Assembly (NCBI GenBank): GCA_020854035.1
Contig: JADZGE010000087.1
Coordinates: forward strand, 1-64,000
DNA length: 64,000 nucleotides
Origin: Burkholderiales bacterium
GTDB lineage: Bacteria > Pseudomonadota > Gammaproteobacteria > Burkholderiales > SG8-41
Direction of reading: 5' to 3'
The notes beneath the pieces were generated by a model. That model saw only the letters and a list, made by a program, of their open reading frames with translations, was not told the DNA's origin and searched no databases. Each line of letters starts with the position of its first letter. The stretch's first letter is position 1. This document shows, one piece after another, positions 26,966-35,710 of the stretch. Made by a program: the position numbers and the translations under genes.

Positions 26966-27010
26966 CGGTTATCCGCGGCGAGCTGGCAGGACGGACACGG
27001 AGAGATTGGG

Positions 27011-28027
27011 ATGACCGAGCATCTGGCCCGGGCAGGCGAGCTTCTTCGCGAATCCATCGTGATCGACGGACTGGGGGGCGCGGTCGTGCATCCGAGCCCT
27101 CACGTCGCCGAGGGAACCTACGAGCAATCGCTGCTCGGTTACGGTTACACGGCGATCAACGTCACGCTCGTCTCGGAGCCGACCTACACGCCCACCTTCG
27201 ACGAGGTACTCGCCGCGATCCACGAGAATCTCGTCAACTTCGAGATCAATCCGACGGCCCGCCACGTCGAGCAAGCCGCCGACATCCTGGAGGCGAAGAA
27301 GAACAACCGGCTCGGCGTGATCTTCGGTCTGCAAAGCGCGAGTTGCATCGGGCAGGATCGTAATCGCGTTCGCATACTGCACAAGCTGGGTTTGCGGATA
27401 CTGCAGCTCACCTACATGGAGCGGAATTTCCTCGGCGACGGCTGCCTGGAGCCCGAGAATCGCGGTTTGACCCATTTCGGCATCCAGGTGGTGCGGGAAT
27501 GCAATCGCCTCGGCATACTCGTGGACTGCTCGCACGTGGGGATCCGGACAACGCTCGATGCGGCGCGGCATTCGGCGCAGCCGATCGTCATCTCGCATAC
27601 CGCGGCGCGGGCGCTCAACGACAATCCGCGCTGCGTGACGGACGATCAGATGAAAGCCGTCGCCGAACGCGGCGGCGTGGTCGGCATCACCCCGTTTGCC
27701 TCGCTCATCCGCTCCGACCGCCAGCCCACGATCGAGGATTACGTCGATCACTTCGACCATGCGCTGAACGTGATCGGCCCGGATCACGTCGGGTTCGCGA
27801 CCGACATGAACGACGGCAGGACCAGGGTGAACTGGGTCACGCCGTGGTACTACCCGGAAATGACGAGGGGCGCGGATTACGTGACGCGGCGCACGGTCGG
27901 CTTCACCCGGAAGTCCGATATCGTGAACATGGTTGCCGCCTTCGTGAAGCGGGGCTACGACAGGGAGCTCGTCGGGAAACTGCTGGGCGGCAATTTCCTG
28001 AGGGTCATGCAGGCCGTGTGGAAATGA
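27011..28027 (+). CDS. Membrane dipeptidase (M19) family protein, divergent metal site
   Basis: ILVDCSHVGIRTTLDAARHSAQPIVISHTAARALNDNPRCVTDDQMKAVAERGGVVGI...VGFATDMNDG. Confidence 0.85.
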   Translation: MTEHLARAGELLRESIVIDGLGGAVVHPSPHVAEGTYEQSLLGYGYTAINVTLVSEPTYTPTFDEVLAAIHENLVNFEINPTARHVEQAADILEAKKNNRLGVIFGLQSASCIGQDRNRVRILHKLGLRILQLTYMERNFLGDGCLEPENRGLTHFGIQVVRECNRLGILVDCSHVGIRTTLDAARHSAQPIVISHTAARALNDNPRCVTDDQMKAVAERGGVVGITPFASLIRSDRQPTIEDYVDHFDHALNVIGPDHVGFATDMNDGRTRVNWVTPWYYPEMTRGADYVTRRTVGFTRKSDIVNMVAAFVKRGYDRELVGKLLGGNFLRVMQAVWK

Positions 28028-28098
28028 ATGGCGCGCAAGACGTGGATCACCACGGACAGCGCGGGTCGCAGGCAAAGGGAGCGTAGCGAGGAGAACAG

Positions 28099-29346
28099 AT
28101 GGCCACCGCCTCTTCGACGTTGTTGCGCGCGGCGCGGGTGATCGACGGGAAAAGCGACTTGCCGCTGCAGAACCATTCCGTCCTCGTCCGGGGCGATCGC
28201 ATCGGCGGGATCTTTTCCGGGGGCAAGGAGCCGCCCGCGGATACGGTGATCGACTGTACCGGCATGACGGTGTTGCCCGGCCTGATCGATGCCCACGTGC
28301 ACCTCGCGTTTCGGTCCGTTCCGGACCGACTGAGGTACCAGGTGACGGCGTCACCCATGTTGAAGGCGTTCTACGCCGCGAAGCACGCGAAGCTCACGCT
28401 CGATGCGGGCTTCACGACGGTGCGCACGATGGGCGGCGAGGAATGCATGGCGGTCAAGCAGGCGATCGAGGCCGGCGTGATCGAGGGGCCGCGGCTGCTC
28501 GTATCCGGCATCGTGGACATGACGTGCGGGCATATCGATCTCATTCGTCATCCCGCACTGCCCCGCGCGCCCGAAGACACGGCGGACGGCGTGTGGGAGG
28601 TGAGAAAGCGCGTGAGGCAGCACGTGAGGAATGGCGCGGACTTCATCAAGATCTGTACGAGCGGCGGCGTGACATCCGCGATCGACGAGCCCGACTGGCG
28701 CAACTACACGCTGGAAGAGATCATGGCGATCACCGACGAAGCGCACGCGATCGGCAGGCGGGTGGCCGCCCATGCTCACGGGAATCTCGGCATCAAGAAT
28801 GCCGTCCGCGGCGGCGTCGACACGATCGAGCACGGCATCTTTCTCGACGAGGAAGCGATCGACATGATGCTGAAGGCCGGCAGTTACCTGGTGCCGACCC
28901 TGACAGTGGGGCACGCCGAGATGGTGCGCGGCAGGGAGTCGGGGTTGTCCGAGCATGCGCTCGAGAAAGCGCACCGGGTCCATCCGATACGGCTGCGCAG
29001 CGTGAGAATGGCGTGCGATGCCGGCGTGAAGATCGTGTGCGGCACGGATACGGCATCGATCGCGCTTCACGGAGAAAACGCCAAGGAACTCGAGCTGCTG
29101 ATGCAGGACGGCGGCCTCACCGCGATGCAGGCCATCAGGGCCGCGACGTCGATGGCCGCGGAGGCGATCGCGATGTCGGACAGGATCGGCACGATCGAGC
29201 CCGGCAAGTACGCCGATCTGCTGGTCATCGACGGCGATCCGCTTTCCGATATCCGGGTGTTCCAGGACCGCGGCAGGATCAAGGCCGTCTACAAGGGCGG
29301 AAAAATCATCGCTCCGACGCCGCTGCCCGAGCGGATCATCTGGTGA
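28099..29346 (+). CDS. Metal-dependent amidohydrolase (imidazolonepropionase/prolidase-like)
   Basis: GLIDAHVHLAF, FIKICTSGGVTS, AHAHGNLGIKNAVRGGVDTIEHG, CGTDTAS, GKYADLLVIDGDPL. Confidence 0.92.
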   Translation: MATASSTLLRAARVIDGKSDLPLQNHSVLVRGDRIGGIFSGGKEPPADTVIDCTGMTVLPGLIDAHVHLAFRSVPDRLRYQVTASPMLKAFYAAKHAKLTLDAGFTTVRTMGGEECMAVKQAIEAGVIEGPRLLVSGIVDMTCGHIDLIRHPALPRAPEDTADGVWEVRKRVRQHVRNGADFIKICTSGGVTSAIDEPDWRNYTLEEIMAITDEAHAIGRRVAAHAHGNLGIKNAVRGGVDTIEHGIFLDEEAIDMMLKAGSYLVPTLTVGHAEMVRGRESGLSEHALEKAHRVHPIRLRSVRMACDAGVKIVCGTDTASIALHGENAKELELLMQDGGLTAMQAIRAATSMAAEAIAMSDRIGTIEPGKYADLLVIDGDPLSDIRVFQDRGRIKAVYKGGKIIAPTPLPERIIW

Positions 29347-29368
29347 AACGCGCCGCCGCGAGCGGGAG

Positions 29369-30349
29369 ATGCGCATGGAAGGACCGATCACCGTCGATAA
29401 GGTCGTCCTGAAGCCCGGGGAAAAGATCAGGACCTGGCTCGACATCGCGGAGGATTTTTCGGGTCCTATCCGCATCCCGTTTCTGGGCGCGAGCGGAACG
29501 AAACCCGGCAAGTGCTTTTACGTCGTCTCGGGACTGAACGGGGACAACTACGCGGGCATGGATGCCATCCTGAGGGTGTTTCGCGCGCTGGATCCCGGGA
29601 CGATGCGCGGTCAGGTCCTCGCGATACCCATGCTCAATACGCCCGCGTTCGATCGGATCTCCAAGGCGGGCGCGGATGGTCTCATGCTCAATCGCACCTC
29701 GGGCGGGCGCAGGAGCGGCTACCTCACGGAACGAATCGCCCATTTCGTGCTCGAGAAGATCGTGAGCCACGCGGACTACGCGCTGGAGATCATCACGGGC
29801 GCGGCCCACGCGATGACCGCCTTCGTCTCCCTGGTCGGGGAGGGCGGGGCGCCGGAGCACACCGAAGGCTACCTCGACTACGCCAGGGCTTTCGGCTGCG
29901 ATCTCCTGTGGACGGGATCGGCCTCCCCGACGGTGCTGCGCAACGCCGTCGCGAAAATGGGGGTGCCGGTCATCATGACCGAGCTTGCGAGCGAGGGATA
30001 CCGCGACGAAACCAGTGTCGAATATGAAGTCCGCGGGATCCGGAATCTCCTCGGTTTTCTCGGTATCATCGAGCACGAGCCCGCCGACCTTCCTTCCCGC
30101 TACCGTTTCTTCGATGGTTTCTTCCTGCACGCGGACAACGGCGGTATCTTCAGGAGCGAAGTCCGACTCCGCCAGAAAGTGGCGAAGGGCGAGCCGCTCG
30201 CCCGCATCAGCGACCTGCTGGACAACGAAGTCGAGGTCGTGAGAGCCCCTCACGATGGCATCGTCATCGGCTATCGGTCCATTCCCCGCATTTATCCGGG
30301 AGACTGGAGCGTCTGGGTGGGCAATCTACGGGATCGAGGGGAGCCGTGA
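29369..30349 (+). CDS. Succinylglutamate desuccinylase/aspartoacylase (AstE/AspA) family protein lacking canonical Zn ligands
   Basis: FYVVSGLNGDNYAGMDAILRVFRAL...RGQVLAIPMLNTPAF...C-terminal GGIFRSEVRLRQKVAKGEPLARISDLLDNEVEVVRAPHDGIVIG. Confidence 0.8.
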   Translation: MRMEGPITVDKVVLKPGEKIRTWLDIAEDFSGPIRIPFLGASGTKPGKCFYVVSGLNGDNYAGMDAILRVFRALDPGTMRGQVLAIPMLNTPAFDRISKAGADGLMLNRTSGGRRSGYLTERIAHFVLEKIVSHADYALEIITGAAHAMTAFVSLVGEGGAPEHTEGYLDYARAFGCDLLWTGSASPTVLRNAVAKMGVPVIMTELASEGYRDETSVEYEVRGIRNLLGFLGIIEHEPADLPSRYRFFDGFFLHADNGGIFRSEVRLRQKVAKGEPLARISDLLDNEVEVVRAPHDGIVIGYRSIPRIYPGDWSVWVGNLRDRGEP

Positions 30350-30402
30350 ACCTCGACCGGCGACTGACGGTGCTCCCGGGAACGGCCGGCCGGCCGCGGT
30401 TC

Positions 30403-30425
30403 ACGGGTCACGGCCAATGACCCGT
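30403..30425. other. 8-bp perfect hairpin ACGGGTCA-N7-TGACCCGT just upstream of the lyase start
   Basis: Directly read inverted repeat, 14 nt before the GTG start at 30440. Confidence 0.45.
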
Positions 30426-30439
30426 CGTTAGGCTGCCGC

Positions 30440-31948
30440 GTGGAATCGAAGCTCAGCGGATTTCTCTCCGAGCCTCTGGCGCCGGAGATCCAGGAGAACC
30501 TCCTTGCGCCGGCGCTCAAGCGGCTTTTCCCGGCGTCCCTCCCGCCGATCACCGCGATAAACAAGGCGCATCTCGTGATGCTGGCGCGGACCGGGATCGT
30601 CGATGCGGCGCTTTGCCGCAGGCTCGCCGCGACCATACTCGAGCTCGAGCGCGAAGGCCCGGATGCGTTCAAGCTCGACGGCGCGCTGGAAGACGCGTAC
30701 TTCAATTACGAAGCGGAATTCAACAGGCGCCTCGGCGCCGATGTCGGCGGTTATCTCCATGTTGCGCGCAGTCGCAACGACATCAAGGCGACCCAGGACC
30801 GCATGCGGGCGCGGGACTACGCGTTGCGGATCATGCAGGGGCTGCTGCGACTGCGGGCGCGGATTCACGAGCGGGGCGCGCTCTTCGCGGACGTGGTGAT
30901 GCCCGGTTACACGCACATGCAGCCGGCTCAACCCGTCACCTTCGGCTATTACCTGCTCGGCGTCGCGCATGCCCTGGAGCGTGATTTCCAGCGCCTGGGC
31001 GAGTGCTACGCGCGGCTCAATCAGTGTCCGATGGGCGCCTGCGCGCTTGCGGGAACGTCGTTCCCGATCGATCGCGCCATGACGGCCGACCTGCTCGGCT
31101 TCGACGAGGTCATGCCGCACGCCCAGGACGCGGTCGCCACGCGCGAGAGCGTCATCGAGCTCGTGGGTCATTGCGCGCTGCTCGCCGGCACGATCGGCCG
31201 GCTCGCGCAGGACTTCTACAACATGACCACGCACGAATTCTCGACGCTCCACCTGCCGGACAGCGTCGCGGCGACCTCGAGCATCATGCCGCAGAAGAAG
31301 AACATGGCCGTGCTCGAGTGCCTCAAGGGGCGCGTCGCACCCCTGACCGGCGCGCTGGTGACGGCGCTCGCCGCGTACAAGGCGACGCCCTACACGCACA
31401 TGCAGGATGGCCACAACGAGGGCCTGCGCTGGGCATGGGATGCCCTGGAGGAAAGCGTTGCCGCGGTCACCCTGTGCCAGGTCGTGGTCGAAAGGGCGAC
31501 CCCCGACAGGGAGCGCATGTATGCGCTGGTACGCGCCAATTTTTCGACCGTCACGGACCTTGCCGACCTGCTGGTGAAGGATGCCGGACTCTCGTTCCGG
31601 GAAGCGCACCATGTCATCGGCCGCGTCGTGCGCCTCGCGCTCGCGCAGGGCCTCACCGCGGACCGGATCTCGCCCGAGCACATCGCCCGGGCCGGACGGG
31701 AAATCCTGGGCCGGGCCGTGACGCTGGACGAGGCCGCGCTGCGCGACGGTCTGGACCCGGGCCGCGCCGTCGAACGCCGGGCGGGAAGCGGCAGCCCGGC
31801 GCGCAGCGACCTCACGGCGATGCTCGCGACGCTCTCGGCCCGGCTCGACGCCGACGCGACGAGGACCGAATCGCGTCGCGCGAAGCTCGACGCCGCCAAT
31901 GCGCGTCTCGAGGAGGCAATTCGGTCACTGGCCACCGGCTTGAAGTGA
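30440..31948 (+). CDS. Argininosuccinate lyase/fumarase superfamily lyase
   Basis: ARSRNDIKATQDRMR, PGYTHMQPAQPVTFGYYLL, TSSIMPQKKN. Confidence 0.88.
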   Translation: MESKLSGFLSEPLAPEIQENLLAPALKRLFPASLPPITAINKAHLVMLARTGIVDAALCRRLAATILELEREGPDAFKLDGALEDAYFNYEAEFNRRLGADVGGYLHVARSRNDIKATQDRMRARDYALRIMQGLLRLRARIHERGALFADVVMPGYTHMQPAQPVTFGYYLLGVAHALERDFQRLGECYARLNQCPMGACALAGTSFPIDRAMTADLLGFDEVMPHAQDAVATRESVIELVGHCALLAGTIGRLAQDFYNMTTHEFSTLHLPDSVAATSSIMPQKKNMAVLECLKGRVAPLTGALVTALAAYKATPYTHMQDGHNEGLRWAWDALEESVAAVTLCQVVVERATPDRERMYALVRANFSTVTDLADLLVKDAGLSFREAHHVIGRVVRLALAQGLTADRISPEHIARAGREILGRAVTLDEAALRDGLDPGRAVERRAGSGSPARSDLTAMLATLSARLDADATRTESRRAKLDAANARLEEAIRSLATGLK

Positions 31949-32064
31949 CGGGCGGCCTCGCGCATGGCCAGGGTCGGCGAGAGCAGGGATCGCGCGGAAC
32001 GCGACTTCGGGCGCCGGGCGCACCGGGCAATCGGCTGCGGGATCGGGCACAAAGGAGGATGGTC

Positions 32065-33033
32065 ATGATACGAGGAGCCGTGGTAGTTGCCGCATTGTCG
32101 TTATTTGTTGCGCCGGGCGTGCCGGCCTTCGGCGCGCCGCCGGGTTATCCCGACAGGCCGGTTACGATCGTGGCCCCCTTCGCACCGGGCGGCGGAGATA
32201 CGGTTGCGCGCCTGCTGGCGCAGCACCTCGGGAGATTGCTCGATCAGCGTTTCATCGTGGAGAACCGGCCGGGAGCCGGCGGCGAGACGGGGGCGGTATA
32301 CGTCAAGCGCGCGAAGCCCGATGGCTATACGCTGCTCTTTGCTTCGGCGAGTCAGATGTCCGTCATACCGAACGTGAGGAAGGCGGACTATGATCCGCGC
32401 CAGGACTTCACGAGCATCGCGTTTCTTGCCGTGGCGCCGTCCGTGATCTCGGTCAACGCTTCGCTCGGAATTGGTTCACTTGCCGAGCTCATCCGGTACG
32501 CGAAATCCAGCGGGGGACCGCTCAAGCTGGGCAATGCGGGTGCGGGCTCGTTGAGCGATCTCGCCGCCGTCCTCTTCGGCCAGCGCACGGGCCTTGATAT
32601 CCTGTCGGTGCCGTTCAAGGGTACCCGTCCGGCGGCGATCGCCATGGAAGGGGGAGAGACGCACGGGTTGATATCCACCTATGCGAGCGTTATCGCGGGC
32701 GTTCAGGCAGGGCGGGTCAAGGTGCTTGCCGTTGCGGCCCCGCAGCGCCTGCTGGACATCGCGCCCGACGTGCCGACCACCGACGAAGCCGGTCTGCGCG
32801 ATTTCGAGGCGAGTCAGTGGTGGAGTCTGTCCGGTCCGGTGGGCGTTCCAAGGGCTGTCGTGGAAAAGCTCAACACGGCGATGAACGAGGTACTCCGCAA
32901 CGACGAAGTGAGGAAGCTCCTCGCGACCATTACCGCGCGCCCGGCCGGGGGAAGCCCCGAGGACCTCGCGGCCTATCTCAACAAGGAGTACAGGAAGTGG
33001 GGCGACGTCATCCGCGTGCAGAAATCGAAATAG
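32065..33033 (+). CDS. Bug/TctC substrate-binding protein (close paralogue of 25852-26829)
   Basis: YPDRPVTIVAPFAPGGGDTVARLLAQHLG, IVENRPGAGGETG, KPDGYTLLFA; AAAGGAGG RBS. Confidence 0.94.
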   Translation: MIRGAVVVAALSLFVAPGVPAFGAPPGYPDRPVTIVAPFAPGGGDTVARLLAQHLGRLLDQRFIVENRPGAGGETGAVYVKRAKPDGYTLLFASASQMSVIPNVRKADYDPRQDFTSIAFLAVAPSVISVNASLGIGSLAELIRYAKSSGGPLKLGNAGAGSLSDLAAVLFGQRTGLDILSVPFKGTRPAAIAMEGGETHGLISTYASVIAGVQAGRVKVLAVAAPQRLLDIAPDVPTTDEAGLRDFEASQWWSLSGPVGVPRAVVEKLNTAMNEVLRNDEVRKLLATITARPAGGSPEDLAAYLNKEYRKWGDVIRVQKSK

Positions 33034-33183
33034 TCGGGCACGGCCTCGCGTCGGCCGCGGAACTCGCGGTGCCCGCGGGTTGGAGCGGCCGGCGGATGGG
33101 GCGATCGTTCGAGGTGCGGGTGGACCTCGCGGATCGCGCGAAGGCGGCGCCGTTTCTCACCGGTTGAAATCCGGGAGGACGAT

Positions 33184-33876
33184 ATGGCGGTCCGTGGCGA
33201 AACGTTCGTCGGCCGGGGAATCGAGTCGCGCACGTTCCTCTACTTCCGCGTGCCGGGGCCGGCGCTGCGACAGTTCGTGCCGGAAGGATTCGAAGTCCGT
33301 CCCCCCGGTTCCGGGCCCGGGGCCGGGGCGAATCTCCTCGCCGCGTTCGTCGACCAGTCGACTGCACTTGACGCCGGGGGCGAGCCGCAGGACACGATGC
33401 GCTACGTGCTCTTCGAGATTCCGGTACGAGCGCCGGACACGGATGCCGCGGCGTGGCTCCTCGTCGCGGGTCTGTCGACGGGCGGCGCGGGGGTTTACGG
33501 TACCAATTCGGAGGCTGAAGCGAGGGTCGAGCGGCGCATCCGCCACGACGGGGCCGGCACCGCGATCGAGGAAGCGTGGGATTTCGAAGCCGGCGGCGGG
33601 GAACGCGTGTCGCTGCGTTTGCGGTTCAGCCGCGGCCCCGTTTCCGTGGGGGAGGTCGAGTCCCGCGTCTATTCGCAGGTACGGCCCCGGTTCTACCGCA
33701 TCTACCGGGTCGAGCAGGCGGTCGACGTCGTCCGCCCGCCGGCCGGGGCGAGCCGTCCGGCCGAGGTTGCCTTCGAGGCGGCCGGCGGCAGGCTCGCGCA
33801 GCTCTTCGAGGGCGCCGTGCACCCGTTCGCCGTCGTGTCCGTCCCGGTCTACGCGCGCAGGATATTTCTGCCGTGA
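33184..33876 (+). CDS. Hypothetical protein, tentatively acetoacetate decarboxylase-like fold; contains no Lys or Cys
   Basis: 230-aa ORF with coding character; ESRTFLYFRVPGPALRQFVPEGFEV...RPRFYRIYRVEQAVDVVRP. Confidence 0.6.
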   Translation: MAVRGETFVGRGIESRTFLYFRVPGPALRQFVPEGFEVRPPGSGPGAGANLLAAFVDQSTALDAGGEPQDTMRYVLFEIPVRAPDTDAAAWLLVAGLSTGGAGVYGTNSEAEARVERRIRHDGAGTAIEEAWDFEAGGGERVSLRLRFSRGPVSVGEVESRVYSQVRPRFYRIYRVEQAVDVVRPPAGASRPAEVAFEAAGGRLAQLFEGAVHPFAVVSVPVYARRIFLP

Positions 33877-33899
33877 GTCACGGGCGGAACCGGTCTCGT

Positions 33900-33918
33900 C
33901 CCGCGCGCGGCGCGCGGG
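33900..33918. terminator. GC hairpin CCCGCGCG-CGG-CGCGCGGG between convergent genes
   Basis: 8-bp perfect stem, 3-nt loop; no U-tract. Confidence 0.4.
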
Positions 33919-33930
33919 GGTGCCGTCCCC

Positions 33931-34383
33931 TCAGAAGTAACCCTCGATGAAATGTCCGACCCATTCGGGCATCTTCGCGTCGGCCGGGCCGTCGAAGGGC
34001 GGCATGTAGGGCTTGATGTCCAGAACCGGTGTGCCGTCGAGCGCGTCGAGTCCCCGAACCCGGAGCGTGTTGCCCTCGATGCCGAGGAGCTTCACGGCGG
34101 TGATGCCGATCGGGTTGGGGCGGAAGCGGGTGCGCTGTGCGAACACGCCCACGGCGGGGAGAGCGTCGCGGCCGCGCGGTTTGCGCAGGAGCTGCGTCCC
34201 CGGGTCGAAGGGGGGAACGCGATCGAGGAAGAACACGACGATGACGTGGGAGAACTCCGCAAGTCCCCGCAGCCCGCCGGAATGGACCGGGTCGATCTCG
34301 ACGCGGGACTCGACCTCCGCCCAGTTCCCGCGGGAAGTCTCGTTGACGGAACACCTGACGATGCCGATGGGACGAACTTCCAC
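33931..34383 (-). CDS. trmO: tRNA m6t6A37 methyltransferase TrmO (TsaA/VirR family)
   Basis: VRPIGIVRC, HVIVVFFLDRV, GVFAQRTRFRPNPIGITAVKLLGIEGNTLRVRGLDALDGTPVLDIKPYMP; start uncertain. Confidence 0.85.
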   Translation of the reverse strand: MEVRPIGIVRCSVNETSRGNWAEVESRVEIDPVHSGGLRGLAEFSHVIVVFFLDRVPPFDPGTQLLRKPRGRDALPAVGVFAQRTRFRPNPIGITAVKLLGIEGNTLRVRGLDALDGTPVLDIKPYMPPFDGPADAKMPEWVGHFIEGYF

Positions 34384-34662
34384 GAGGTGCGCTCCCGCTG
34401 GTGGTGAAGCCCGGTCGAGCCGCCGTCCGTGCTGGCGCCATCCGTTGCAACGCGCGCGAACCGCGGCCGAAACCGCGAAAAGGGACACCGGCCCCGTGTT
34501 GCTGGATACCAGATGGCGGGCGGGGAAGCAATGGCGGCCGGCCGTGCGGGGCGGCCTCGGGACGGGGCAGCGCCGTCGTAATCGAATCGTTGACCGGCTT
34601 CACCGGGGCCGCCGCCGGGCGGAAGCGGCGGGATGTAGTGGACCGTACGCGAGGCAAAGCCT

Positions 34663-35661
34663 GTGAGCGAAGGGAACGCGGGAGAGGGCGGCGGCGCGCT
34701 CGTGACGAGCATCTCCTCGGACGGCCGCGACGATCCGCCGGCGGCGTTCGATCTCAAGGTCGCCGCCGGCGACGAGGGTGGCGCGGCGAGGATCTGGGTC
34801 GCCAACCACCTCTTCCAGCGCGATCCGGTCACCCGCGCGGCGCGCGCGCTTTCCCGGACGGAGCGCCTCGGCGCGGCGCTGATGGCGGTCAACCCGTTCA
34901 CGATGCACCCCGTGCAGGCGGCGATGGCGGCCGCGACCCTCGACGAGTTCCACCCCGGGCGGGTGACGCTGTGCCTCGGCTCCGGCGGCCCCGCCGATCT
35001 CGACACGCTCGCGATACCGTCCACCCGGCCGCTGAAGGCCATGCGCGAAGCGCTGGAGATCGTGCGCGCCCTGCTCGCCGGCGAGAAGGTCCGCTACGAG
35101 GGCGAATCCTTCAAGGTGCGCGAGCGTTCCCTTGCGACCGGGCGGCGTCCCGTGCCGGTCGTGCTCGCGGCGTCCCGGCCCCGCATGCTGGAACTCGCGG
35201 GGGAGCACGCGGACGGCGTGCTGATCAGCGGCGCGGCTTCCGTCGAATTCGTGCGCTGGTGCCTCGATCACATACGGCGCGGGTCGCGCGGGCGGCCGGT
35301 GCGCGTGAGCGGGCTGGTCTACGCCGCGACCGGCGCGGACGGCGGCATGGTGACGCGCCTGCGCCGGCTCCTCGCGATGCTGCTCCGCCAGCCGCACCAC
35401 CAGCACAACATGGACCTCGCCGGCACGCGCGTTGACCAGCAGCGACTGCGGGCCGCCGTCGCGGGCGGGGACTGGGCGGCGGTGGAAGCGGCGATCACCG
35501 ACGATGTCCTCCACCGGCACGCCGTCGTGGGCGGCCCGCCCGAAGTGCGCGCGCGCCTCGCCGAGTACCACGCGGCGGGGCTCGACGAGGCGGTGTTCGC
35601 GGCGACGCGCGACGCCGCGCAGATCAAGGAGCTGCTGGCGGCCGTGCATCCGGCGCGCTGA
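34663..35661 (+). CDS. LLM class flavin-dependent oxidoreductase
   Basis: IWVANHLFQRDPV...HPVQAAMAAATLDEFHPGRVTLCLGSGGP...KAMREALEIVRALLAGEKVRYEGESFKV...PVVLAASRPRMLELAGEHADGVLI. Confidence 0.9.
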   Translation: MSEGNAGEGGGALVTSISSDGRDDPPAAFDLKVAAGDEGGAARIWVANHLFQRDPVTRAARALSRTERLGAALMAVNPFTMHPVQAAMAAATLDEFHPGRVTLCLGSGGPADLDTLAIPSTRPLKAMREALEIVRALLAGEKVRYEGESFKVRERSLATGRRPVPVVLAASRPRMLELAGEHADGVLISGAASVEFVRWCLDHIRRGSRGRPVRVSGLVYAATGADGGMVTRLRRLLAMLLRQPHHQHNMDLAGTRVDQQRLRAAVAGGDWAAVEAAITDDVLHRHAVVGGPPEVRARLAEYHAAGLDEAVFAATRDAAQIKELLAAVHPAR

Positions 35662-35710
35662 CCGTGCCGGCGCGCGGATCCGCGGCCGGCCGTTTCCGGG
35701 CCGACGCCCG

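Noticed and set aside
31003-33033. 676-aa plus ORF
   Set aside because: The N-terminal half is an out-of-frame read of the lyase gene; only the Bug gene from 32065 is supported.
25372-33876. Arginine biosynthesis or succinyltransferase (AST) pathway locus
   Set aside because: ArgH-like and AstE-like genes are present, but no other arg/ast genes; both deviate from canonical motifs and sit in a Bug-linked context.
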